From assembly GCF_000765805.2 (NCBI RefSeq), contig NZ_JRPD02000001.1, forward strand, positions 1 through 64,000: DNA of 64,000 nucleotides, read 5' to 3'. The notes under the pieces are model-generated. The model saw only the letters and a list, made by a program, of their open reading frames with translations. It did no database searches and was not told where the DNA came from. The stretch's first letter is position 1; each line of letters opens with the position of its first letter. The translations under genes and the position numbers were made by a program. The stretch is from Helicobacter muridarum. Its GTDB lineage: Bacteria > Campylobacterota > Campylobacteria > Campylobacterales > Helicobacteraceae. This document shows, one piece after another, positions 28,085 to 36,000 of this stretch.

Positions 28085-28201
28085 ATGGAGATATTGGCTT
28101 CAATCGGTGGTTTATGCTCTGCGGTAGTGCTTTTGGTGTTAGTATTGCCAGTGCATAAACTAGAAAAAAGAACGAGAGATTTAGAATCTAAAAAGGATTG
28201 A
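28085..28201 (+). CDS. 38-aa single-pass membrane protein (cassette 1)
   Basis: Starts after GGAGG at 28074-28078. It has a hydrophobic helix (residues 3-25) and then a charged, coiled-coil-like tail ending DLESKKD. The stop is one base before the start of the next HTH gene (TGATATG), and its last codons supply that gene's ribosome binding site (AAGGATTGAT). A paralogue with the same C-terminus, encoded at 28750, precedes a BRO gene in the same way. Confidence 0.65.
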   Translation: MEILASIGGLCSAVVLLVLVLPVHKLEKRTRDLESKKD

Positions 28202-28202
28202 T

Positions 28203-28433
28203 ATGACAGCACAAGAGCTAAAAGATTTTTGTAAAGAGCAAGGGCTTACTTACAGAGAGCTAGGCGAATTAATCGGAATGACAGAGGGCGGCATACAAAA
28301 TGCAATCAAAAAAGATAATGTAAGCGAGCAGACATCTAAGAGTATCGAACTTTTAAGAGAAGTGCAAAGATTAAAAGAACAGTTAGCAGACTACGAAAAT
28401 CTTAAACAAAGTCTTAGAAAGGCTATACTTTAA
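28203..28433 (+). CDS. 76-aa HTH protein (cassette 1)
   Basis: A Cro/CI-like helix-turn-helix (LTYRELGELIGMTEGGIQNAI, residues 15-35) is followed by a leucine-heptad tail (ELLREVQRLKEQLADYENLKQSL) likely to dimerise. It is paralogous to the 76-aa protein encoded at 29232, with the same lengths and the same TYRELGE-IG core. Translation is coupled to the 38-aa membrane protein. It probably regulates one of the nearby operators. Confidence 0.75.
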   Translation: MTAQELKDFCKEQGLTYRELGELIGMTEGGIQNAIKKDNVSEQTSKSIELLREVQRLKEQLADYENLKQSLRKAIL

Positions 28434-28529
28434 ATATTGTCAATATTGGTTAAAAACTATATTTTTATATAAAAAATATTGATTTTTAATCTAGTTAAAT
28501 TTGACTTAATAGGATTTTTAAGCTAAAAT
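28433..28529 (+). promoter_or_regulatory. Control region of cassette 2
   Basis: AATATTG occurs at 28433, 28442 and 28475, the last two within longer related 15-bp direct repeats. TTGACT (28501-28506), 17 bases and TAAAAT (28524-28529) form a plausible sigma-70 promoter before the 27-aa ORF. The repeats differ in sequence from those of cassettes 1 and 3, which suggests a separate cognate regulator. Confidence 0.5.
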
Positions 28530-28587
28530 TATAATATCAAAAGAGGTTAAAAACCTTTCTTGAAATTTAAAAGAAAGGAGAGACACA

Positions 28588-28671
28588 ATGAGAGAAAAAC
28601 TAATAACTGCAGTATTAGTTTTAAAGATTATTTACTTGCTCGTAAAAATCTATGTAACTCTTAACACATAA
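28588..28671 (+). CDS. 27-aa hydrophobic peptide (cassette 2)
   Basis: Tiny ORF starting MREKLITAVLVLKIIYLL and ending TLNT, preceded by AAAGGAG at 6-base spacing. It occupies the same place in cassette 2 as the 22-aa ORF in cassette 1: after a promoter with operator repeats and before a hairpin. The amino acid sequence is not clearly related, but size, basic start and single helix agree. Confidence 0.6.
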   Translation: MREKLITAVLVLKIIYLLVKIYVTLNT

Positions 28672-28679
28672 TGGTTACG

Positions 28680-28709
28680 CCTCGCCCAAGACATACTAAA
28701 GGGGCGGGG
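28680..28709 (+). terminator. GC-rich hairpin after the 27-aa ORF
   Basis: CCTCGCCC (28680-28687) pairs with GGGCGGGG (28702-28709) over 8 bp with one G-U pair and a 14-base loop. A U-rich stretch follows after 20 bases. It is the positional equivalent of the hairpin at 28000-28044. Confidence 0.55.
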
Positions 28710-28749
28710 TTCTCATTTGTCTTTTATATTTTAGCATAAAGGATTGAAA

Positions 28750-28866
28750 ATGGAAATATTTGGTGATATTTTGGAAATTGCAGAAGTGCTTATCATTGTA
28801 GGACTTATTTATCAAGTTGATAAATTGCAAAAAAGAGTAAAAGATTTAGAATCTAAAAAGGATTGA
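28750..28866 (+). CDS. 38-aa single-pass membrane protein (cassette 2)
   Basis: Same length as the cassette 1 protein, with a hydrophobic stretch at residues 5-23 and the same end, KDLESKKD. Its last 24 bases plus the next start codon form a 28-base stretch identical in both copies (28178-28205 and 28843-28870), which points to recent duplication. The stop is one base before the BRO-N gene (TGATATG), so the two are coupled. Confidence 0.65.
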   Translation: MEIFGDILEIAEVLIIVGLIYQVDKLQKRVKDLESKKD

Positions 28867-28867
28867 T

Positions 28868-29242
28868 ATGCAACTACAAGTATTTAATCATAAAGATTTA
28901 GGACAAGTTAGAGTTATAGGCAGTAATGATAATCCTTTATTTTGTCTTAGGGATATTTGCGAAGTTTTGGAGCATACCAACCCATCAAGGCTAATAGAAG
29001 CCATAAATACAGAGCTTGGAGGTGGGCTAACTCTAAGTTACCCCATAATCGACACGCTAGGTAGGATACAACAAGCAACCTTTATAACAGAGCCACAACT
29101 CTACTTTGTGCTAATGCGAAGTGATAAACCAAAAGCAAAGCCTTTTAGGCAATGGGTAGTAAGCGAAGTCCTGCCTAGATTGAGAAAGAAAGGCTATTAT
29201 CTAAATCCAAAAGATATACGAAAGGGAAAATATGGTAGATAA
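28868..29242 (+). CDS. BRO-N domain protein, short form (cassette 2)
   Basis: 124 residues of BRO family N-domain: NPLFCLRDICEVLEHTNPSRL, then TEPQLYFVLMRSDKPKA and FRQWVVSEVLPRLRKKGYY. BRO-N proteins bind DNA in phages and large DNA viruses. This copy ends just after the domain, whereas the related copy at 29919 continues with a C-terminal HTH. The last 11 bases overlap the next HTH gene. The absence of the C-domain suggests deletion or recombination during tandem duplication. Confidence 0.85.
   Translation: MQLQVFNHKDLGQVRVIGSNDNPLFCLRDICEVLEHTNPSRLIEAINTELGGGLTLSYPIIDTLGRIQQATFITEPQLYFVLMRSDKPKAKPFRQWVVSEVLPRLRKKGYYLNPKDIRKGKYGR
29068..29208 (+). repeat. Long direct repeat between the two BRO genes
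   Basis: By eye, 29068-29208 and 30118-30258 differ at only two positions over 141 bases. The BRO 5' ends (28868-28970 and 29919-30021) are also nearly identical. The high identity means the tandem duplication is recent or maintained by gene conversion. Confidence 0.85.
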
Positions 29243-29462
29243 ACATGAGAATCTAATCAAAAAGACTTGTAAAGAATTGGGATTGACATATAGAGAATTA
29301 GGCGAGAAGATTGGGTATAGTGAGAGTGCTATTAATAACGCCTCAAGGCAAGAGAGTATAAGTGAGCCGCTTACAAGGGCAATAGAGCTTTATTTAGAAA
29401 ATATAAAACTCAAAGAACAATTACAAGACTTCTACACACTTAAAGCAATTCTTACTAAATAA
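29232..29462 (+). CDS. 76-aa HTH protein (cassette 2)
   Basis: Paralogue of the 28203 gene: HTH at LTYRELGEKIGYSESAINNAS, then a heptad tail (AIELYLENIKLKEQLQDFY). It overlaps the upstream BRO-N gene by 11 bases. The recognition helix differs (SESAINN against TEGGIQN), so the two proteins should bind different sites, in line with the different operator repeats upstream of each cassette. Confidence 0.75.
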   Translation: MVDKHENLIKKTCKELGLTYRELGEKIGYSESAINNASRQESISEPLTRAIELYLENIKLKEQLQDFYTLKAILTK

Positions 29463-29491
29463 CACTTTTAAAGTATTATTTTCTCTACAAA

Positions 29492-29569
29492 AAACATAAA
29501 TAATATATTAAAATACTTATTTTTAAACTTTTAATGTGTTATAATTACATTATCAAACATAAATAATAT
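29492..29569 (+). promoter_or_regulatory. Control region of cassette 3
   Basis: AAACATAAATAATAT is present twice as a direct repeat (29492-29506 and 29555-29569), flanking a TATAAT at 29540-29545. The repeats look like operators around a promoter. The -35 element is weak. The repeat sequence is unlike that of cassettes 1 and 2. Confidence 0.5.
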
Positions 29570-29623
29570 GTTTGCTTGTTCTTTGAAAGTGGATTGTTTA
29601 AAATTAGTTTGCCATAATTGATT

Positions 29624-29812
29624 ATGTATGATTTAACAAAAAATATAGGCTTAGGTTTATTTGTAAATGGAACATTTGCCTTGCTTAATGGTGATTTTGG
29701 TATTATGACTATAATTATTTCATTGGGCAGTGTATGTGTTATGTATATGTCAATAAAGCTAGATGAAAGGAGCAAAAATGGGACAAGTAATACTAACAAT
29801 AGTAACAATTAG
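29624..29812 (+). CDS. 62-aa membrane peptide (cassette 3)
   Basis: From ATG 29624 this frame encodes a short polar start, a hydrophobic stretch (GLGLFVNGTFALL) and a second one (IMTIIISLGSVCVMYMSI), then an Asn/Ser tail. The start has no clear ribosome binding site, and a TTG lies 6 bases upstream. It overlaps the 29-aa ORF. Its position matches the tiny-peptide slot of the other cassettes, but coding is uncertain. Confidence 0.4.
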   Translation: MYDLTKNIGLGLFVNGTFALLNGDFGIMTIIISLGSVCVMYMSIKLDERSKNGTSNTNNSNN

Positions 29813-29867
29813 CTTATGTGCTTTTTTAGCTTATAAACTTTACTTTGAAAAAGGTAGGCAAAACTAA
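29778..29867 (+). CDS. 29-aa hydrophobic peptide (cassette 3)
   Basis: MGQVILTIVTISLCAFLAYK followed by a short charged end. GAAAGGAG precedes the ATG at good spacing, giving strong translation signals. One membrane helix is predicted. It lies 51 bases before the broken BRO gene and is the best candidate for the functional small peptide of this cassette. Confidence 0.55.
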   Translation: MGQVILTIVTISLCAFLAYKLYFEKGRQN

Positions 29868-29918
29868 ATATTAACAATCCCTTTTAAAGAACTAAATTGC
29901 TTTTAAAAGGAGATTAAT

Positions 29919-30580
29919 ATGCAACTACAAATATTTAATCATAAAGATTTAGGGAGGATTAGAGTTATAGGCAGTAATGATAATCCTTTATTTTGTCTTA
30001 GGGATATTTGCGAAGTTTTAGGGTTAGAATCTGTTAATAAGGTTGCGTAAAGCGAATAAAAGCGGAGTTTGAGGGAGGGGAATTAGATTCTGCTCCTTTG
30101 CAAACTAAAGGCGGAACACAACAAGCAACCTTTATAACAGAGCCACAACTCTACTTTGTATTAATGCGAAGTGATAAACCAAAAGCAAAGCCTTTTAGGC
30201 AATGGGTAGTAAGCGAAGTCCTGCCTAGATTGAGAAAGAAAGGCTATTATCTAAATCCCAATATAGAATCTACAATCACAGAGTTAAAATATTCCAATTC
30301 TCATAAAGATTGCTTAAAAAGAGAGAATGAAAACTTAAAAGATGAAGTAATCGCCTTGCAAAGAAAGCTTTTAAGTCTCTATGATAGAAATATATCTAAA
30401 GAGCAAGAAGCAAAAGTAGTATCAAAGCACTATGGACAAAGGCTAAGTAATAATGAAAAGGCTCAAATACGAGCATTAAGAAGTGAAGGTAAGAGTATAA
30501 GACAAATACAACACATACTACAAAGAAGCGAAAGCGCAGTGCTAAAAGTGATAAAAAATGATAAAAGAGGTGTGCTATGA
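29919..30580 (+). pseudogene. BRO family protein with C-terminal HTH, frameshifted
   Basis: A start with AAAAGGAG opens a BRO-N domain that hits TAA at 30048-30050 after 43 codons. The rest of the domain continues in another frame (from about 30050 through TEPQLYFVLMRSDKPKA to 30580), so one indel near 30045 breaks the gene. The downstream part adds a coiled segment (LKRENENLKDEVIALQRKL) and a C-terminal HTH (EKAQIRALRSEGKSIRQIQHIL). The intact protein would have been about 220 residues. A phase- or frameshift-regulated gene is possible, but there is no obvious slippery homopolymer. Confidence 0.75.
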
Positions 30581-30798
30581 GTGAAGCAGCACCAATAAAA
30601 ACACATATAGATGCAATCGATGCTTTAAATAATATTAATTATGACATAACTGCTTTAGCGCATATTGCTATGTTTATGGGCATTGGCTCAAAAGAGCTTC
30701 AAGTAGAGGAGCAAGAGCTATGTCTACTTAGCGATACATTGCAAAATATTGTAAAGAAAGTGCAAGATGTAGAGAAGTATTTGGAATCACAAGGTTAA
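30577..30798 (+). CDS. Small phage hypothetical protein (73 aa)
   Basis: Starts with ATGA overlap on the stop of the BRO gene, so it is probably coupled. It is predicted all-helical with an acidic C-terminal coiled coil (DTLQNIVKKVQDVEKYLES). No family is recognised. It is the last plus-strand gene of the regulatory half of the island, facing the minus-strand genes. Confidence 0.6.
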   Translation: MSEAAPIKTHIDAIDALNNINYDITALAHIAMFMGIGSKELQVEEQELCLLSDTLQNIVKKVQDVEKYLESQG

Positions 30799-30801
30799 GT
30801 T

Positions 30802-30999
30802 TTAGATGATTCTAAGATGTTTTAGCATGTCTTCTATGCTTGGTTTTGCATACAAAACTGATAATGCTCCACCAAATACCTCTACATAGAGTCTATGCGG
30901 GGGCATGAGCTCTACAATATCTTTTGCTAGTCTGCTTTTCCCCCCAACCCAAGAAAATGGGGCTTTTAGTGTTGTAGGTTTATAAAAACCTGTTTCCAT
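30802..30999 (-). pseudogene. N-terminal fragment of phage Dam-type adenine methylase
   Basis: 65 codons behind a strong AAGGAG. The start of a D12-class N6-adenine methyltransferase is plain: APFSWVGGKSRLAKDIVELMP, then VEVFGGALSVLYAKP (the AdoMet-binding FxGG motif). Such enzymes are about 260-280 residues. Here the frame ends 12 residues later at a junction (SIEDMLKHLRII), and the catalytic DPPY motif is absent. The fragment is expected to be inactive. Confidence 0.75.
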
Positions 31000-31167
31000 A
31001 ATGTCTCCTTATAAAACATAAAAAATTAAATTCTCTTTTTTAAAAAGAGTTAAAATATTTTGTTTTAAAGGCAGAATTATGCGTTAAAACTCTATTTAAA
31101 CAATGTTTAAATTCTCTTTCTATCTTGTTTAAATAGATTCAGTTCATTAATCTAGTCAAATCAACTG

Positions 31168-31950
31168 CTAGCCCACATAATATCCCTCCAATAAATGCAC
31201 TCTTCTAACTTCATTCGTATTTCCACCATAAACTGAAGTATTGTTATAAACAAATCCTCCTACCATATTTCTACGTCTGCTGCTACCTCCTAGAGGTTCT
31301 GAGGTAGGAGTCCAGTGTCCATAGCTATGACTATGGGCTAAAAGCTGTTGTTCTCCAAAGCTTCCCACAAGGCTCTTAACGCTTACTCCCTTTGTGTAGA
31401 GATTGCCTTGTGGTAGCCTAAAGTATCCTTTTGGCGTGCCAACTTGTGCCTCTTTGCTTGTTTGTAAGCTATAAAACCATGCTAGCGGGTAATCTCTTAT
31501 TTTTAATAAAGAATTAGGAGCTTTATAGCCTTTTGGCAGACTACTCCGAAAAAATAGCTTATATTCAAGCATTTTATCTTGCTCTATTAGTTCTTTTTCT
31601 TGTGTATCACGAATCTCTCTTAGCAATAACAAGATAAACTGCGCTATGTTTTGCCAGCTATCAGACTTAATGCCTGCTATTGCTTTTAGCTCTTTTGCTC
31701 TTTTATCTGCGGCATGTTCAATGGATGCTATACTCTCTTTTGTAGTAGCTTTTAAATCTTCTTTTGCCGTTTCCACAGCAGATTGTATATTGTCATGGAC
31801 GACATTTCCTACTTCATCAACATCAAGCCCAAAGGCATTTAGCTCATCTGCAAACTTTGGCAAACTCTCCAAAAAAGCATCAGCCCTAATGTCAAAGTTT
31901 ATGCTATCTTGTGTTGTTGGTGGCTGTGGCAGTGGTGTAATTTTAGTCAT
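31168..31950 (-). CDS. Phage tail fibre / collar-like protein
   Basis: 260 residues behind AAAGGAG. The N-terminal half is helical and coiled (AVETAKEDLKATTKESIASIEHAADKRAKELKA), fit for trimerising. The C-terminal half is Gly/Ser/Tyr-rich and ends in a HSHSYGHWTP...GGSSRRRNMVGGFVYNN pattern with terminal EGYYVG, resembling the tips of phage tail fibres and collar domains. As the last gene of the tail operon it is the likely receptor-binding protein. Receptor unknown. Confidence 0.65.
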   Translation of the reverse strand: MTKITPLPQPPTTQDSINFDIRADAFLESLPKFADELNAFGLDVDEVGNVVHDNIQSAVETAKEDLKATTKESIASIEHAADKRAKELKAIAGIKSDSWQNIAQFILLLLREIRDTQEKELIEQDKMLEYKLFFRSSLPKGYKAPNSLLKIRDYPLAWFYSLQTSKEAQVGTPKGYFRLPQGNLYTKGVSVKSLVGSFGEQQLLAHSHSYGHWTPTSEPLGGSSRRRNMVGGFVYNNTSVYGGNTNEVRRVHLLEGYYVG

Positions 31951-31987
31951 AATATTCTCCTTTTTAAAGTTTTCTTTGTTATAGATT

Positions 31988-32182
31988 TCATCTTGTCCCT
32001 TCTTTCATGCAAACATATCGCTTAAAGAATTCTAAGATTATGCAAATAACGCTAATGCGGAAGTCCTGCGAGTTGATTTTGCTTGTTTTCAAGCAAAAAG
32101 CGAAGGGAGTTACCTTATGTGGTAATGACCAAGCTTTGAGCGAAGAATCAAGCAAAAGCAGCCGCAAGACAAACGCATTCAT
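31988..32182 (-). CDS. Doubtful 64-aa ORF over a structured element
   Basis: The frame starts with ATGA overlap on the 290-aa tail gene. Its DNA holds a perfect 9-bp hairpin at 32077-32098 (TTTTGCTTG, TTTT loop, CAAGCAAAA), other short inverted repeats and no phage-like protein features. It may be a repeat element or RNA that happens to be open. I give it low weight as a gene. Confidence 0.25.
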   Translation of the reverse strand: MNAFVLRLLLLDSSLKAWSLPHKVTPFAFCLKTSKINSQDFRISVICIILEFFKRYVCMKEGTR

Positions 32183-33051
32183 ATTAGTCCTTCAATTTCT
32201 ATTGATACAATACTTCTCCCAACCTTTTCTAATAAAATCTCATGATTTTTCAAGAATCCAAAATTAATCAGATTTTCAAAATAATCAGCAATAACAAACA
32301 CAATAGCTTCTCCTCTAAGCTCGCTAAGCAAAAAGCTTACTCTGTCCATATCTCTATCTTCAACTAGCACTTCAAAGGCATTCGTGCGCTTAAAATTGCC
32401 TCTTGTTAATTGCGTATAACCCCGCTCATCGCTCTCAACCTTGCTAAAATCAAGCATAGAGATTGAATTTTTTGCATAGAGTGTCATAGCTATATCGATT
32501 AACTCTCCACAGATAATAGAGCCTATTGCTATATCTCTTAGCCCATAAGCTCTTATTCTAAAGACTACATTGCGTGTGTATGTTGTGCGCTCATAGTAAA
32601 TATTGCTTTTTTGCTTCCCCTTCCAATTTCCAAAGAAGTATTCACTCCAGCTAGCAATCATATTGCCATAAAGTTTAAATTCTTGTTGTTCTGTTATCTG
32701 ATTATTTCTTATATCAATAACTTCAATAAGTAGCATTTTTGCTTGCAACCCCGCAATATAAATTGCATTAGCCCCCACGCATGCAAAGCTAATATCAATG
32801 CAGTCTTTATTGTAAGAGCTTGTATTTAAATAATAATCAAAGCATGCCCATTCATTGCTTGTGTCAATCCATTCCCAATATGCAGCATTGTTTAGATTTT
32901 GATTAATTACATCTACCTTTGCTTTGTATTTAGACTTAGAATTTACCACGATGTCGCCCTGTCTGTATTGCGCATTTTTATCAAATAATTGCGTGTCATC
33001 GCTTAAATTTGATTCTATAATAACAATTTCACCGCGCCTTAGAATTTTCAT
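32179..33051 (-). CDS. Phage tail protein downstream of the tape measure
   Basis: 290 residues behind AAGGG. Position directly after the tape measure gene is that of distal-tail or baseplate proteins in siphoviruses. An N-terminal piece (YRQGDIVVNSKSKYKAKVDVINQNLNNAAYWEW) resembles a carbohydrate-binding fold of the type seen in chitin-binding and tail proteins. The C-terminal half is mixed beta. No catalytic motif is visible. The exact role is not certain. Confidence 0.6.
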   Translation of the reverse strand: MKILRRGEIVIIESNLSDDTQLFDKNAQYRQGDIVVNSKSKYKAKVDVINQNLNNAAYWEWIDTSNEWACFDYYLNTSSYNKDCIDISFACVGANAIYIAGLQAKMLLIEVIDIRNNQITEQQEFKLYGNMIASWSEYFFGNWKGKQKSNIYYERTTYTRNVVFRIRAYGLRDIAIGSIICGELIDIAMTLYAKNSISMLDFSKVESDERGYTQLTRGNFKRTNAFEVLVEDRDMDRVSFLLSELRGEAIVFVIADYFENLINFGFLKNHEILLEKVGRSIVSIEIEGLI

Positions 33052-33066
33052 GTTTTTGCCCTTACT

Positions 33067-36000
33067 TTAATTAGCTTTGCCTAGCTCGTTCAAGCTTTCT
33101 TGATTGACGCGCAACATTTGCTTCAATGTGCTTAAAATCTGCACGCTTAATTTTTCTTGTGTGTTGTCTTTTTGCGTTTGTATTTCTTTTAACTCCTTTG
33201 TCTTTGCTAAAAATGGATCTATCATATTTAGCTTTTGCTTTTTCTCTCCTTTTAGAGCTTCTTCATATTTCTTTGTAGCCTCGCTGCTTGCCATCAAAGC
33301 CTCACCCAAAGCATTTATATTTGCTATTGTCTGCGGATCAAAGCCCTTTTTTATTGCTTCTTCTCTATATTGTAAATAATTATCTATATTCACATCAGTA
33401 GCACCTAGTGTATCCATAAGCCTATCTACTTGCTTTTTTGCTAGCTCACTTTGGAATCTTAAAGCCTCGCTTTCTTGCCCTTTAAACCTATACACCCAAG
33501 TTTTAAAATTATTGCCTGTGTTGATATAAGCATTTAGGCTTTCACTAAGAGCCTCGTTTACTTCCTTATCAATGCTTTTTGCATAATCCTGCCATATTTT
33601 GTATATCGCGCTTAAATTTGGATTTTCAATCTCTTTTTTGATAGTTTGGGTAACATCTTCATACAAGTCTGTTGAAAAGAATGTTTGCGTATAGGTTTTT
33701 GTTATGGTTTTTGGAATATCTAAAAAACTTGCTATTAGCTCCTTTGCCCCAACATTAGCAATGTCTGCATAGCTATTATATTTACCCGCATTTACACTTA
33801 TTTCTTTAAATCCCGCACCCATATCTTGCAAGGCATACTCATACCCTCTTAATGTATCTTTAACTTGCCTTAGCGCGAATTCATCAGCATTACTGTAATT
33901 TGTATGAAAGCTTGTTTTTTTAGATAATCCCCACCAGCTAGTTTTAGTTGTCTTAAAGTCTTCATATTCTCTTGCTTGTATTTGAGATTTAGTAGCTCTT
34001 TTAGTTAGCTCTACTCCCTTTGCTATACTCTGTGTTTTCTTAGAGTTAAAAGAGCCTATAAGACTTCCAGCAATGCCTCCAATCACTCCTCCTATCATAG
34101 CCCCAGCAGGTCCAAAGGCAGCACCTAAGGCAGTGCCTCCAAGACTTCCTACTTGGCTATATTTCTGCGTCCTTTTAGCATTTTGCTCATTACTAGTAAA
34201 GCTACCTACAATGCCCCCACTAGTTTGCCCTAGGCTAAATCCCGCAAGTGAAGCTCCTAGCATTTCGCTAATTTGCCCACCTATGCCACTACTATTAAAA
34301 AGCTTATCTAAAAAGCCACCTTCGCCTGTGAGTTTTTCTAGCATAGAGCCAAAAGACTTTTGCATAGATTCCATAACTTTAGAATTCATAAACGCGTTAC
34401 TTAAGGCATCGCTAAAGCCTTGTGTAATGCTATTTTGCGCCTGTTTAAACATTGTTTCAAAAACATTTAAACCTTCATTATTCATCAATCCTTGCAGTGC
34501 ATTGCTAAGATTTTGAGTAAGATTTGAAGTTATTTGACTTGCATATTGATTATATTCTTTAATATCCTTCATTCGTTTTTCATGCAATGCCAATTCTGCA
34601 GCATACATAGCATTTGCTTGAGATATTTCTATCTCGCCACTTTTTAGCTTTTCGTTAATTTCAAAGTTTAAGTTTGTAATAGTCCTATCAAATCTTAGCT
34701 TCTCGCTCTCTAGCTCTTTTGATTTGGAATCTTTCATTAGGGCAACGTTGCGCTCTCTTAGTCTATACTCAAAGTCCCAATAAGCTTTTAGCTTGTCTTC
34801 TTCGCTTTTACCCTTTTCTTGTTTTAACTCTTGAGGAGATTGCTTTTGCTTTAAGCCTACTAAAGTAGCCTTTTTTATATTATCACTAGCCTTTTGCTCT
34901 ATTTTCTCTTGATTTTTAATCCATACATCTGTAATCTCTTGTAAGCCATCTTTAAAGCTCTCTCTCACATTATCTATATTGTCCATCATAGCGTTAGTTA
35001 GCTCTTCATCTTGCTTTGCAAGCGCATTTAACTTTGCTTTAGCCTCATTATCACGTCCAAATGATAGGGCTAGACTTATTGCATGATATGCTTTCATGGC
35101 TTGATTTATAAGCAATTTAAAGCCATTGATAGCAGCTTTAATAGAATCTACTATGATTTTTATAGTTGTACTTGTAGCTATGCTTATGCTCTGAAAAGTC
35201 TTGAATAAAATAGTAAATGTATCTAACTCTTTGTTGCTTTCTCTAAAGCAAGAGGCAAGCCATTTAATAGCCTCACTTAGATTGTCCCATATAAAGCTAG
35301 CTAGGTTTTTTAATGACTCTACAACTCTGCTAATATGCTCTATCAGAAAGTTAAAAACAAGAGATATTCTATCTTGCACACTGCTTAGCGTATCTGCAAA
35401 GCCTATGATAGATTTTTTTATAGCCTCAAAATAAGGGCTTAAGGCACTGCGCTTTATATCTTCAAATGCAGAGTTAAGCCTACCCATAGCCACAGAATAG
35501 CTAAGGCTCTGCGCTTTTACACTCTCTTGCAATGGACTAAGCTTTTCTAGCATTAACTCATACAGTTTGCCCTCATTTTTTGCCTTTTGCATAGATTCTG
35601 TGGAGAGCCCAAGAGATTTAGCAAATCTACCAAAGTCAGTTGCTGTATCAATAGCCCCACTTCCTAATGTATCAAGCGTTACCTTAAGACTAGATACATC
35701 AGCACCGCTAACTTGAGCAGCTACTGCTATTGCTTCCATAACTTCTTTTGCTTGCTCTAGGCTCATGCTAGCCCCAGCAGTGCTATAGAAGGTTTTGAAC
35801 ATATCAGACATGTCATTTAGACTATATCCAAGCTTTAGCCCCACTTCTTTTAAGTCATTTAGGGTTTCTTTGCTTTTTTCTAAAGATAGATTCCATTTTT
35901 CCTGTATATCTAGCATATTGCCCATAGAATCTACATTTGCATGATTTATAGAGATTAGGGAGGCTAAGGAGTTGCTTAGGTTTTCATATTGAGAATTTAA

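Noticed and set aside
29545-29808. 87-codon minus-strand frame over cassette 3
   Set aside because: Antisense to the small peptide frames and covers the operator-like repeats; no ribosome binding site. The plus-strand reading fits the other cassettes.
32007-32267. 86-codon plus-strand frame
   Set aside because: Antisense to the 290-aa tail gene start and the structured element; likely chance.
34073-34516. 147-codon plus-strand frame rich in proline within the tape measure gene
   Set aside because: Reverse complement of the Gly/Ala-rich tape measure segment; shadow frame.
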